A program made the position numbers and the translations under genes. The notes below the pieces were generated by a model. It was not told where the DNA came from, made no database searches, and worked only from the letters and a program-made list of their open reading frames with translations. Shown piece after piece: positions 1 through 8,413 of a stretch of DNA of 64,000 nt (positions are counted from its first letter, which is position 1; every line of letters starts with the position of its first letter). Source of the stretch: Acuticoccus yangtzensis (GTDB lineage Bacteria > Pseudomonadota > Alphaproteobacteria > Rhizobiales > Amorphaceae); the NCBI RefSeq assembly GCF_001927245.1, contig NZ_MJUX01000003.1, forward strand, positions 186,001 through 250,000, given 5' to 3'.

Positions 1-722
1 CCGCCGTGCTCTTCGCCCGCGAAGGCGCCGCCGTGCTTTGCGTCGACCGCGACCGGGCCGCCGCCGAGGAGACGGCTGGCATCATCCGCAGCGAAGGCGG
101 CACCGCCCATGTGCTCGCGGCCGACCTCACCGTGGACGGCGCGCCTGAGGCGGTGAGGGACGCGGCCGCCGATGCGCTCGGCGGGCTCGACGTGCTGCAC
201 TTCAACATCGGCTTCTCCACCAAGGGCGGCATCGCGGATACGCCGCTGGCGGACTGGCGCCGCGTCCACGGCCTCAACCTCGACGCCGCCTTCCTCGTGG
301 CCCAGGCGACGATCCCGCTGATCGAGGCGGACGGGGGCGGGGCCTTCGTCTTCGTCTCCACCCTCGCGGCCGAGCGCAATGGGCCCTATTCCTACATCGG
401 CTACGAGACGTCGAAGGCCGCGCTGTGCCGCCTGTCGCGCTCCATCGCCGCCGAATATGCCGCGCGCGGCGTGCGCTCCAACACCATCGTTCCGGGGTTG
501 ATCGATACCCCGCACATGCTGGCCTACAACGCCGCCGGGCCGGACCACGAGGCGATCCGCGTCGGGCGCGCCGCCATGGTGCCGATGAAGCGCCAGGGCA
601 CCGCATGGGACGTCGCCGCCGCCGCCGTCTTCCTCGCCTCCGACGAGGCGGGCTTCATCACCGGGGTGGACCTGCGCGTCGACGGCGGCACCGCGCTCCT
701 GATGGGAAACGCCGCGCACTGA
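1..722 (+). CDS. SDR family oxidoreductase (5' end cut by window edge)
   Basis: Short-chain dehydrogenase/reductase, an NAD(P)H-dependent oxidoreductase of unknown substrate. The reading frame is open to base 1, so the N-terminal glycine-rich TGxxxGIG nucleotide loop lies outside the window. A GTG at base 6 is only an internal valine codon. Visible SDR marks are the second strand with an acidic cofactor-selecting residue (CVDRD), an FNIGFS segment where NNAG usually sits, a catalytic YETSK (YxxxK), and the C-terminal FITGVDLRVDGG typical of the FabG-like group. A second SDR follows 64 bp downstream, so the two are probably co-transcribed. The first glycine of NNAG is replaced, so activity is likely but substrate cannot be guessed. 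Confidence 0.85.
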   Translation, partial: AVLFAREGAAVLCVDRDRAAAEETAGIIRSEGGTAHVLAADLTVDGAPEAVRDAAADALGGLDVLHFNIGFSTKGGIADTPLADWRRVHGLNLDAAFLVAQATIPLIEADGGGAFVFVSTLAAERNGPYSYIGYETSKAALCRLSRSIAAEYAARGVRSNTIVPGLIDTPHMLAYNAAGPDHEAIRVGRAAMVPMKRQGTAWDVAAAAVFLASDEAGFITGVDLRVDGGTALLMGNAAH

Positions 723-786
723 GCCGCCGACCCCTGCGAACCGCCGACCCCTGCGACCCGCCGAACCCGCGACAAGAACGGAGACT

Positions 787-1563
787 ATGATGGCGAAGAC
801 GATCCTCATCACCGGCGGCCCGTCTGGCATCGGCCGCGCCGTCACCGAGGCGGTGCTCGCCGAAGGCTGGACCGCCATCGCGGTGGACGTGTCGCAGGCG
901 ACGCTCGACCGATGCCGCGAGGAACTCTCCGCCGCCGGGGACCGTCTCGTCGTGCGCCCGCTCAATGTGACCGACGACGCCGCCGTCACCGCTCTGGTGG
1001 ACGCGCTGGAGGCGGAGGGCCACGCGCTCGACGGCGTGGTGAACTCCGCCGGCATCGCCAAGGAGATCGACGCCTTCAACACCTCCACCGACCTCTTCCG
1101 CACAATCCTCGACGTGAACGTCGTCGGCGGGTTTGCGGTGGCGCGGGCCGCCGCGCGCCACATGATGGCGCGCAAGGCCGGGGCGATCGTCAACATCGCC
1201 TCCGTATCGGGCATGGTGGGAAGCTCGGGCCGGGTGGCCTACGGCGCCTCCAAGGGCGCGGTGCTGACGATGACGCGGGTGCTGGCCATCGAGTGGGCCA
1301 AATACGGGATCCGCGTGAACACGATTTCGCCGGGGCCGATCGAGACGCCGATGGTCGCGGCGATGCACACTCCCGAAAGTCGCGCCGCCTACAACGAGCG
1401 CGTGCCGATGGAGCGCTATGGCACCCCGGCGGAAATCGCCGCCGCGGCGATGTTCCTGCTCGACGGTGCCAAGTCCGGCTACATCACCGGACAGAACATC
1501 CCCGTCGACGGCGGGATGACGATCGCCGGTGTGCTGCACGGGAACAAGCCCGGGGCTCACTGA
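787..1563 (+). CDS. SDR family oxidoreductase (FabG-like)
   Basis: A complete 258-residue classical SDR, the usual family length. The order of motifs is ITGGPSGIG near residue 10 (cofactor loop), NSAG near 87, an active-site serine in IASVSG, YGASK (Tyr/Lys catalytic pair) near 156, and a C-terminal YITGQNIPVDGG. The ATG is preceded by GGAGA at about 780. Such proteins reduce or oxidise hydroxyl/keto groups with NAD(P)H in the cytoplasm. The pairing with another SDR and nearby acetoacetate decarboxylase and 2-hydroxyacid dehydrogenase genes suggests catabolism of a small keto or hydroxy compound, which is inference only. Confidence 0.88.
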   Translation: MMAKTILITGGPSGIGRAVTEAVLAEGWTAIAVDVSQATLDRCREELSAAGDRLVVRPLNVTDDAAVTALVDALEAEGHALDGVVNSAGIAKEIDAFNTSTDLFRTILDVNVVGGFAVARAAARHMMARKAGAIVNIASVSGMVGSSGRVAYGASKGAVLTMTRVLAIEWAKYGIRVNTISPGPIETPMVAAMHTPESRAAYNERVPMERYGTPAEIAAAAMFLLDGAKSGYITGQNIPVDGGMTIAGVLHGNKPGAH

Positions 1564-1991
1564 GGCGCGGCGCGGGGGAGGGGGCGCGAAAAGGGGCGGG
1601 GGCTCGGATCTCACCAAAGAACAGGGCGGGCCGCCTGTTCTTCAGAGCCGAACGTCGCTGAGAAGCCCTGAGCGAAACGGCCCCGCCGCGCAAGGCACGC
1701 CTTCGGCTCTACGGCCTTGCGCGCCGGGGCCGTTTCACTCCGGTCGGGCTTCAGCGACGATCGGCTCCGAAGAACAGGCTCCGGCGGGGCGCCTCTTCGG
1801 CGCGGTGCCGCGGGCGGCGGCAGGCGGCACGGGGCCGGGTCACACGGGATCGGGCGCGGGTCGGATTGGGGCGGGTTTCAACCCCCAGCGGGCTTGCGGG
1901 GCCGCTGCTATTCGCCCCATGAGGATCAGGTCCGGATGGCGCAATCATTGCGTCCATCACGCAACGTTCGTTCCTTGAGGATATCCGCCCT
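1564..1991. other. 428-bp intergenic region holding a long inverted repeat
   Basis: No convincing gene. The first 250 bases are dominated by a long imperfect inverted repeat (separate entry). The rest, up to the ABC ATPase start at 1992, is GC-rich, without an obvious Shine-Dalgarno-bearing small ORF and without a clear sigma-70 promoter. I looked for a TPP riboswitch because the downstream importer is of the NMT1/ThiY-binding type, but only a stray CTGAGA is present, not the conserved core. Confidence 0.6.
1619..1779. repeat. Long imperfect inverted repeat (about 64-66 bp arms, 17-nt loop)
   Basis: Bases 1633-1696 and 1714-1779 are near reverse complements. Both carry, read in the same sense, GCCTGTTCTTC, GAGCCGA, GTCGCTGA, GAAACGGCCCC and GCGCAAGGC in that order, with a few mismatches and small indels in the middle. 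The loop is 1697-1713. A competing small hairpin exists on the left, because GAACAGG at 1619 can also pair with CCTGTTC at 1634-1640. There is no T-run, so it does not look like a simple intrinsic terminator. It may be a REP/MITE-like element or a structured RNA. Confidence 0.75.
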
Positions 1992-2846
1992 ATGGCCATC
2001 GCCGAACCTGTCACGGGGGCGGGCGCCGCAGCGCCCGGCCGTGACGCTTTCGTCGAGATCGACACCGTGAGCCTCGCTTATGGCAGCGGTCCGTCGCGCA
2101 CGCTCGCCCTGCGCGGCGCCACGATCAACGTGCGCAAGGGCGAATTCGTCGCCGTCGTCGGCCCGTCCGGCTGCGGCAAGTCCTCGCTCATGAAGCTCGT
2201 CACAGGGCTGATGCGCCCCACCGTCGGCTCGGTCCGCGTCGACGGCAAATCCGTCGACGGTCCGCTGAAGATCGCCGGCATGGCCTTCCAGAACCCGACC
2301 CTTCTCCCCTGGCGCAACACGCTGAAGAACGTGATGCTGCCGCTCGAGATCGTCGACCCTCACAAGGGACGCCTGCGCGCCAACCGCAAGGAATACGAGG
2401 AGCGGGCCGAGAGGCTGCTGGACTCGGTCGGCCTCAAGGGCTTCGGCAACCGTCATCCGTGGGAATTGTCCGGCGGCATGCAGCAGCGCGCCTCTCTCTG
2501 CCGCGCGCTCATCCACCAGCCGGACCTCCTGATGCTGGACGAGCCGTTCGCCGCGCTCGACGCCTTCACCCGCGAGGAGCTCTGGGCGGTCCTGCAGAAG
2601 CTCTGGATGGAGGAGAAGTTCACCGTCATCCTGGTGACGCACGATCTGCGCGAGGCGGTCTATCTCGCCGAGACGATCCGCATCATGTCCGCACGTCCCG
2701 GCCGCATCGTCGCCACGCGCGAGGTGCCCTTCGGCTTCCCCCGCACCCTCGACGATACGTTCAAGCCGGAGTTCGTCGACATCGTTCACGAGCTGCGCGA
2801 GCACATCGGCCGTGAGCGCACCACCCAGCAGGCGGTTTCGCAATGA
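1992..2846 (+). CDS. ABC transporter ATP-binding protein, NitT/TauT type
   Basis: ATPase subunit of an importer in the SsuB/TauB/ThiZ class, acting at the cytoplasmic face of the inner membrane. In 284 residues it has Walker A GPSGCGKSS (57-65), the Q-loop Gln at 100, signature LSGGMQQR (159-166), Walker B LLMLDEP (179-185), a D-loop, and the switch His at 217 (VTHDLREAV). The stop overlaps the start of the permease gene by 4 bp (ATGA), indicating translational coupling. A matching periplasmic binding protein is encoded convergently at 3781-4818. Substrate is unknown; taurine, sulfonate, nitrate and thiamine-precursor importers all share this architecture. Confidence 0.93.
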   Translation: MAIAEPVTGAGAAAPGRDAFVEIDTVSLAYGSGPSRTLALRGATINVRKGEFVAVVGPSGCGKSSLMKLVTGLMRPTVGSVRVDGKSVDGPLKIAGMAFQNPTLLPWRNTLKNVMLPLEIVDPHKGRLRANRKEYEERAERLLDSVGLKGFGNRHPWELSGGMQQRASLCRALIHQPDLLMLDEPFAALDAFTREELWAVLQKLWMEEKFTVILVTHDLREAVYLAETIRIMSARPGRIVATREVPFGFPRTLDDTFKPEFVDIVHELREHIGRERTTQQAVSQ

Positions 2847-3700
2847 GCCAGATCGACCAGAAGATCGACAGCGACGCCTCCGATCTCGTGCTGGAGCCGG
2901 ACGCACCGGCGCCGAGCCGTCGCCTCGTCACCGAGAATTCCGCGCCCTGGCTGATCGCCGCGGGCACCCTCGTCGTCTGGCAGCTCGCGGTGTGGGTGTT
3001 CTCCATCAAGCGCTTCGTTCTGCCTGCGCCGACCGACATCGCCGCCAGCCTCTGGAAGTGGAAGGAGGTCATCCTGATGCACGCCGGGCAGACGCTCTAC
3101 ACCACGCTCCTGGGCTTCGCCTTCGCCGTGGTGGGCGGCATGCTGCTGGGCGTGGCGGTCGGGTATTCGCGGGTGATGTACCGCGCGCTCTATCCGATCC
3201 TCATCGCCTTCAACTCGGTGCCGAAGGTCGCCATCGTGCCGATCCTCGTCATCTGGTTCGGCATCGGCACCATTCCGGCGGTCATCACCGCGTTTATGCT
3301 GTCCTTCTTCCCCATCGCGGTGAACGTTGCGGCGGGCTTGGCGACGGTGGAGCCGGAGCTTGAGGACGTTCTGCGCTCGCTCGGCGCCTCGCGCCGGACG
3401 ATCCTCTTCAAGGTCGGCCTGCCGCGCTCGTTGCCCTACTTCTTCGCCTCGTTGAAGGTGGCGATCACGCTCGCCCTCGTCGGCTCGGTCATCTCCGAGA
3501 CGATCGCCTCCAACGCCGGCATCGGCTACCTGATGCTGAACGCCTCCAGCCGGTTCGACGTGCCTCTGGTGTTCGCGGGACTGATCGTCGTCGCGGCGAT
3601 GGGCGTCGCGATCTACGCCGTCTTCGCGGCGGTCGAGACGCGCACCACCGGCTGGGCCGTGCGCGGTCAGACGCAGCGCTTCGACGCCGGCGGCGGCTGA
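2843..3700 (+). CDS. ABC transporter permease, NitT/TauT type
   Basis: Inner-membrane permease of 285 residues with the BPD_transp_1 fold: a first helix near residues 33-52, then about five more hydrophobic segments. The EAA loop, which docks onto the ATPase, is around 173-200 (LEDVLRSLGASRRTILFKVGL). The ATG overlaps the upstream ATPase stop (ATGA). A strong bidirectional terminator follows 20 bp after the stop, so the transcript from 1992 probably ends here. Substrate specificity is set by the convergent binding protein. Confidence 0.92.
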   Translation: MSQIDQKIDSDASDLVLEPDAPAPSRRLVTENSAPWLIAAGTLVVWQLAVWVFSIKRFVLPAPTDIAASLWKWKEVILMHAGQTLYTTLLGFAFAVVGGMLLGVAVGYSRVMYRALYPILIAFNSVPKVAIVPILVIWFGIGTIPAVITAFMLSFFPIAVNVAAGLATVEPELEDVLRSLGASRRTILFKVGLPRSLPYFFASLKVAITLALVGSVISETIASNAGIGYLMLNASSRFDVPLVFAGLIVVAAMGVAIYAVFAAVETRTTGWAVRGQTQRFDAGGG

Positions 3701-3720
3701 GCCCGAGCGGTGGTCCCACG

Positions 3721-3761
3721 AAAAAAAAGCGGCGCCCCGAAAGGAGCGCCGCTTCTTTTTT
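3721..3761. terminator. Bidirectional rho-independent terminator
   Basis: Stem AAGCGGCGC (3727-3735) pairs with GCGCCGCTT (3746-3754), flanked by an A-run at 3721-3728 and a T-run at 3756-3761. It therefore terminates both the permease transcript (+) and the convergent binding-protein transcript (-). Confidence 0.9.
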
Positions 3762-3780
3762 GCGCGGATGAGCGCGAGGC

Positions 3781-4818
3781 TTACTTCGCCGCGTCCGGAA
3801 CCTGGCGCTCCTCCAGCGGCGGCAGGAAGCTGCCGTCGAAGTAGTTCGCCTCGGCCGGGTCGATGTCGAGGCCGTAGGCTTCGGCCATCTGCGCGGCGGC
3901 GGTCGCCATGCGCTCCTCGGAGACGGAGGAGATGCCGTTGGCGATCACGTCGGGCGTCACGATGGAGAGCTCCTTGGCGAGCTCCCAGCGCTGCGCCTCG
4001 ACGTCGAGGTCCACCAGCGGCTCGCGCTTCTTCAGAAGCTCCAGCCCTTCGGTGGGATCCTCCAGCATGTCGATGAGGCCCTTCATGGTGGCGGCGACGA
4101 AGCCTTTCACCACGTCCGGGTGCTCTGCCGCGAAGGACTCTTTCACCAGGATGCCCGACGAATAGGGCTTCACGCCCCACTCGGCGAAGGTGGAATAGGC
4201 GATGTCGTCGAGGTCGACACCGGCCAGCACCATGTTGAGCACGGTCGTGGTGCTGAAGCCGAAGGTGGCGGACGCCTGACCCTGCAGCACCATCGCGTCA
4301 CGCAGGTTCGGCTCAACGTAGAGGAACTCGACGTCGTCCGGGCTGAGGCCGTGCAGCTTGGCGACGACCGGCCACACGGTGACGGTGGCCTCGTTCTGCG
4401 TGGCGGAGATCGTCTTGCCGACGAGGTCCGCGGGCTCGGAGATCCCGGTCTCCTTCATGGAGATGACGCCGGTGGGCGACTGGTCGTTGATGACCATCAC
4501 CTCGAGGACCTTGTCCTCCGGGTTGTCGGCGTTGAACTTGAAGAGGCCGGTGCCCTCGGCAAAGCCGATGTCGTAAGCGGCGGCGGCGACCTTGGAGATC
4601 GTATCGCCCGAGCCGAAGCCGCGGTCGATCGTCACGTTGAGGCCTTCATCCTCATAGTAGCCCTTCTCGAGGGCGATGAGGAAGGGGCCGTGCATCGCCT
4701 GCCAGGCCCAGTCGAGCACGAAGCTGACGTCGGTCTTGTCCTGGGCGTGGGCGGCGAAGGCGGAGAAGGACAGGGCCGTGCCGGCGGCCAAGGCGCAAAG
4801 CGTGCGGCGAATATTCAA
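3781..4818 (-). CDS. ABC transporter substrate-binding protein, NMT1/ThiY-like
   Basis: Periplasmic binding protein, presumed partner of the ATPase and permease at 1992-3700. With the TTG start at 4818 it has 345 residues and begins with a signal peptide of about 24 residues (MNIRR then a hydrophobic core, cleavage after AAHA). A GGGAG lies about 10 nt upstream. An in-frame ATG at 4929 would add 37 basic residues before the signal peptide, which is unlikely. NMT1/THI5 features are VLDW near the mature N-terminus, ALEKGYYEDEGLNV, and a GSGDT loop. The gene is on the opposite strand from its transporter. A thiamine-precursor or aromatic/sulfonate ligand is possible but not provable. Confidence 0.85.
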   Translation of the reverse strand: MNIRRTLCALAAGTALSFSAFAAHAQDKTDVSFVLDWAWQAMHGPFLIALEKGYYEDEGLNVTIDRGFGSGDTISKVAAAAYDIGFAEGTGLFKFNADNPEDKVLEVMVINDQSPTGVISMKETGISEPADLVGKTISATQNEATVTVWPVVAKLHGLSPDDVEFLYVEPNLRDAMVLQGQASATFGFSTTTVLNMVLAGVDLDDIAYSTFAEWGVKPYSSGILVKESFAAEHPDVVKGFVAATMKGLIDMLEDPTEGLELLKKREPLVDLDVEAQRWELAKELSIVTPDVIANGISSVSEERMATAAAQMAEAYGLDIDPAEANYFDGSFLPPLEERQVPDAAK

Positions 4819-5040
4819 AGCGGGGGTGCTCCCATGGTTGACGCGGCGGACCGGCGCGCGGCGGGCGCGGCGCAGCCGGACGGATGCGCCGATGGCATGC
4901 AAATACGAGACCACCGGCCCCTGCCGCAATGCCGCACATGACCGTTCTGCGACGACACGTTTGACAGCTTCGTCACTTGCCTAACGGCCGCAAAGATTGG
5001 CCTATGTTGTCGCACTCAATCATAAGGAGGGCGCCGCTTC

Positions 5041-6231
5041 ATGCCGACTGTGGCCAAGGACACCGCCCATGCCCGAACCGGGCTGCCGTTCGACCGGATC
5101 GCGTTACTTCTTCAGGGCGGCGGGGCGCTTGGCTCCTACCAGGCCGGCGTCTACGAAGCGCTGACCGAGCGCGCCCTGCATCCGGACTGGGTCGCAGGAA
5201 TTTCCATCGGCGCCATCAACTCCGCTCTCATCGCAGGCAATGCGCCCGAGGACCGTGTGGCGGCGTTGCGGGCGTTCTGGGAGAGCGTGACGGCCACCCC
5301 CTTCGGCATGCCGGCGAACTTTTGGCGCGACATGGGGTTCGGCCCGCCCCGAGGGGATTTCGCGCATTCGATGTTGAACCAGGCGCGGGCCTTCGGGACG
5401 CTGCTCGGCGGTGCGCCCGACTTCTTCAGCCCGCGCCCTTGGCCGCCCTTCTTCGCCGTCCCCGGCACGCCTGAAGCGCAGAGCTTTTACGATGTCGCCC
5501 CCTTGCGCGCGACGCTGCTGCGCCTGGTCGACTTCGACAGGATCAACGCCGGCGAGATGCGCTTCAGCGTCGGCGCGGTGAACGTCTGCTCGGGCAACTT
5601 CGTCTATTTCGACAATGCCACCCACACCATCGGTCCCGAGCACGTGATGGCGAGCGGCTCGCTTCCGCCGGGCTTTCCGGCGACGATCGTCGATGGCGAG
5701 CCTTATTGGGACGGCGGACTCGTCTCCAACACGCCGCTCCAATGGGTGCTGCAGGACCGGCCGCGTACCGACACGCTGGCCTTCCAGGTCGACCTTTGGA
5801 GCGCGCGCGGGGAGATGCCGAAGGACCTCATCGCCCAGGAGGTGCGCCAGAAGGACATCCGCTTTTCCAGCCGCACCCGCGCCGCGACGGACCAATACAA
5901 GAAGATGCAGCGGCTGCGCCGTGCCCTGATGCGTCTGTTGGACGAGCTGCCCGACCGCGAGGCGCTGGCCGCCGACCCGGCCCTTGCCGAGCTGATGGCG
6001 GAGGCCGACGACAAGGTGACGCAGATCGTCCACCTCATCTACCGCGCCCGCAACTATGAAGGGGCGTCAAAGGACTACGAGTTCTCGCGCCTGACGATGG
6101 AGGAGCATTGGGCCTCCGGCTACGACGACATGGTGCGCACGCTGGACCACCCGGACTCGCTCGCTCGGCCGGACAGCGACGACGGGGTGGCGACATTCGA
6201 TATCGCCCGGCCCGACCCCACCCGGACCTGA
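5041..6231 (+). CDS. Patatin-like phospholipase with C-terminal DUF3734-type region
   Basis: Lipid acyl hydrolase using a Ser-Asp dyad. The 396-residue protein shows the oxyanion-hole loop QGGGALGSYQ (25-34), nucleophile elbow GISIG with Ser55, and the catalytic Asp in WDGG (Asp224). The last roughly 150 residues form the charged helical extension seen in alphaproteobacterial patatins with DUF3734. AAGGAGG at 5024-5030 supports this start. There is no signal peptide, so it is cytoplasmic or peripheral. Acetoacetate decarboxylase follows 57 bp downstream. Patatins of this type often sit beside 3-hydroxybutyrate/acetoacetate genes in alphaproteobacteria, hinting at polyhydroxyalkanoate or lipid turnover. 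Confidence 0.9.
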   Translation: MPTVAKDTAHARTGLPFDRIALLLQGGGALGSYQAGVYEALTERALHPDWVAGISIGAINSALIAGNAPEDRVAALRAFWESVTATPFGMPANFWRDMGFGPPRGDFAHSMLNQARAFGTLLGGAPDFFSPRPWPPFFAVPGTPEAQSFYDVAPLRATLLRLVDFDRINAGEMRFSVGAVNVCSGNFVYFDNATHTIGPEHVMASGSLPPGFPATIVDGEPYWDGGLVSNTPLQWVLQDRPRTDTLAFQVDLWSARGEMPKDLIAQEVRQKDIRFSSRTRAATDQYKKMQRLRRALMRLLDELPDREALAADPALAELMAEADDKVTQIVHLIYRARNYEGASKDYEFSRLTMEEHWASGYDDMVRTLDHPDSLARPDSDDGVATFDIARPDPTRT

Positions 6232-6288
6232 CACCCGCTTTTTCCCGCCTTCGCCGGACCCGCTCCCCGCCCTTCCGAGGACATTTTC

Positions 6289-7044
6289 ATGAAGATCGCC
6301 GACGTTCGCGCCAATGCCTTCGCGATGCCGCTGCACAACCCAGCCTATCCGCGCCCGCCCTACAAGTTCTACAACCGCGAATTCATCGTCATCACCTATC
6401 GCACGGACCCCGAAATCGTGCGGGCCATGGTGCCTGAGCCGCTGGAGCCGGTGGGTGATCTCGTGGCCTACGAGTTCATCCGCATGCCCGACTCCACGGG
6501 CTTCGGCGACTATACCGAGACGGGCCAGGTGATCCCGGTGCGCTACACCACGCCGGAGGGCGAGGTGCAGGAGGGCGGCTACGTCCACGCGATGTATCTG
6601 GACGACAACTCGCCCATCGCCGGCGGGCGCGAGCTGTGGGGCTTTCCGAAGAAGCTCGCCAAGCCTGTCATCCGCCACGAGGCGGAAACGCTGGTGTGTA
6701 CGCTGCACTATGGCACCATCCCGTGCGTGGTGGCGACGATGGGCTACAAGCACCAGGAGGCCGACCTCGCCGCCGTCGGCAAGGGGATGGAGAAGCCGGC
6801 CTTCATGGTGAAGATCATCCCGCACGTCGACGGTACGGCCCGCGTGTGCGAGCTGGTGCGCTACTACATGGAAGACGTGACCTTGAAGGGTGCGTGGACG
6901 GGTCCGGCCGCGCTGCAATTCTTCGAACACGCGATGTGCGACGTGGCGCGCCTGCCGGTGCGCGAGGTCGTGTCCGCCAGCCACTACATCGCCGATTTGA
7001 CGCTGGGGCTGGGCGAAGTGGTGTTCGACTATCTCGCCGACTGA
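6289..7044 (+). CDS. adc: Acetoacetate decarboxylase
   Basis: Converts acetoacetate to acetone and CO2 through a Schiff-base lysine. The 251-residue protein matches the family length and carries [13 protein letters not shown], where Lys121 and Lys122 correspond to the catalytic lysine and its pKa-lowering neighbour. An N-terminal Arg (FYNREF, about 30) and an acidic residue in YTETGQ also fit the family active site. A GAGGA precedes the ATG. It lies between a patatin and an L-lactate dehydrogenase-type gene on the same strand. Some members of this superfamily act as aldolases or dehydratases, so the exact substrate is likely but not certain. Confidence 0.88.
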   Translation: MKIADVRANAFAMPLHNPAYPRPPYKFYNREFIVITYRTDPEIVRAMVPEPLEPVGDLVAYEFIRMPDSTGFGDYTETGQVIPVRYTTPEGEVQEGGYVHAMYLDDNSPIAGGRELWGFPKKLAKPVIRHEAETLVCTLHYGTIPCVVATMGYKHQEADLAAVGKGMEKPAFMVKIIPHVDGTARVCELVRYYMEDVTLKGAWTGPAALQFFEHAMCDVARLPVREVVSASHYIADLTLGLGEVVFDYLAD

Positions 7045-7181
7045 GCGCAGCCCTCGCCGCTGACCGGCTGAGCGGACCGATTGAGCGGGGGGCGCGGCGA
7101 GGTGGCCGCGTGCCCGGCGTGCGGTCATCTCAAAGGTGGGTTATGGTGTGGCAAAAGGCTGGAACGGCCAGGAGGTTTCCC

Positions 7182-8384
7182 GTGTCACCTTATCTCACCA
7201 TCGCGGACCTGCGCGAGCGGCACCGCCGGTTCACGCCGCGGATGTTCTACGATTATGCCGATTCCGGCTCCTATACCGAAGGCACCTACCGCGACAACGA
7301 GGAAGCCTTCGCCGCGATCAAACTGCGCCAGCGCGTCGCCCGCAACATCGACCACCGCAGCACCGCGGCGAAGATCCTGGGCGAAGACTATTCCATGCCG
7401 CTCTACCTGGCACCGGTCGGGATGACCGGGATGCAGTATCCGGACGGTGAGATCCTCGCCGCCCGCGCGGCCAACGCGTTCGGCGTCCCGTTCACCCTGT
7501 CCACCATGTCGATCTGCTCGATCGAGGACGTTGCGGCGGCGACGGGCAAGCCGTTCTGGTTCCAGCTCTACGTGATGCGCGACCGCGCTTTCGCCGCAAG
7601 CCTGATCGAACGGGCCAAGGCCGCCGGCTGCTCGGCCCTCGTGCTGACGCTCGACCTGCAGATCCTCGGCCAGCGCCACAAGGATCTGCGCAACGGTCTG
7701 TCCGCCCCGCCGAAGATGACGCCGAAGGTCATCGCCCAGCTTCTCGCCCGCCCGGCCTGGTGCATGAAGATGCTCGGCTGCAAGCATCGCGATTTCGGCA
7801 ACATCGTCGGCCACGTGAAGGGTGTCGACGACATGAGCTCGCTGTCGGAGTGGACGGCGCAGCAGTTCGACCCGACGCTCGACTGGTCCTCGGTGGAGTG
7901 GGTGAAGGAGCGCTGGGGCGGCAAGCTGATCCTCAAGGGCGTCGGCGACGTCGAGGATGCGAAGATCGCTGCCAGCCTGGGCGCGGATGCGATCACCGTC
8001 TCCAACCACGGCGGGCGCCAGCTCGACGGTGCGGCGGCGTCGATCGACATGCTGCCCGAGATCGTCGACGCGGTGGGCGACAAGATCGAGATCCACATGG
8101 ACGGCGGCATCCGCTCCGGCCAGGACGTCCTCAAGGCGATGGCGCTGGGGGCGGACGCGGTGTCGATCGGCCGGGCGTTCATCCACGGCCTCGGCGCCGC
8201 GGGTGAGCCGGGGGTGACGCGCGCCCTCGAGATCATCAAGAAAGAGCTCGACATCACCATGGCGCTGTGCGGCGAGACGGACATCAACGCCGTCGGCGCG
8301 CACAACGTGTGGGGCCGCGCGCCGCATCCCGTGCCGGTGGCGGAGGAGACCCGCGAGGAAGCGCTCGTCTCCGTCGGCGCCTGA
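7182..8384 (+). CDS. lldD: FMN-dependent alpha-hydroxy acid dehydrogenase (L-lactate dehydrogenase type)
   Basis: Membrane-associated flavoenzyme that oxidises L-lactate or a related 2-hydroxyacid and passes electrons to the quinone pool. The GTG at 7182 is preceded by AGGAGG (7170-7175) and gives 400 residues. An in-frame ATG at 7143 lacks a comparable site. Key marks are the YDYADSG N-terminus, the catalytic His276 in SNHGGRQLDG (with Arg279), LKGVGDVEDA, and the FMN-phosphate loop DGGIRSGQDVLKA followed by SIGRAF. Glycolate oxidase, lactate and mandelate dehydrogenases share this scaffold. A dedicated glycolate oxidase (glcDEF) lies nearby, so lactate is the more probable substrate. Confidence 0.88.
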   Translation: MSPYLTIADLRERHRRFTPRMFYDYADSGSYTEGTYRDNEEAFAAIKLRQRVARNIDHRSTAAKILGEDYSMPLYLAPVGMTGMQYPDGEILAARAANAFGVPFTLSTMSICSIEDVAAATGKPFWFQLYVMRDRAFAASLIERAKAAGCSALVLTLDLQILGQRHKDLRNGLSAPPKMTPKVIAQLLARPAWCMKMLGCKHRDFGNIVGHVKGVDDMSSLSEWTAQQFDPTLDWSSVEWVKERWGGKLILKGVGDVEDAKIAASLGADAITVSNHGGRQLDGAAASIDMLPEIVDAVGDKIEIHMDGGIRSGQDVLKAMALGADAVSIGRAFIHGLGAAGEPGVTRALEIIKKELDITMALCGETDINAVGAHNVWGRAPHPVPVAEETREEALVSVGA

Positions 8385-8413
8385 CGGCGGACGAGCAAAG
8401 GAGGGGACGGCCG

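Noticed and set aside
1640-1670. CTGAGA suggesting a TPP riboswitch before the NMT1-type importer
   Set aside because: The rest of the conserved THI core is absent, and the stretch belongs to the long inverted repeat.
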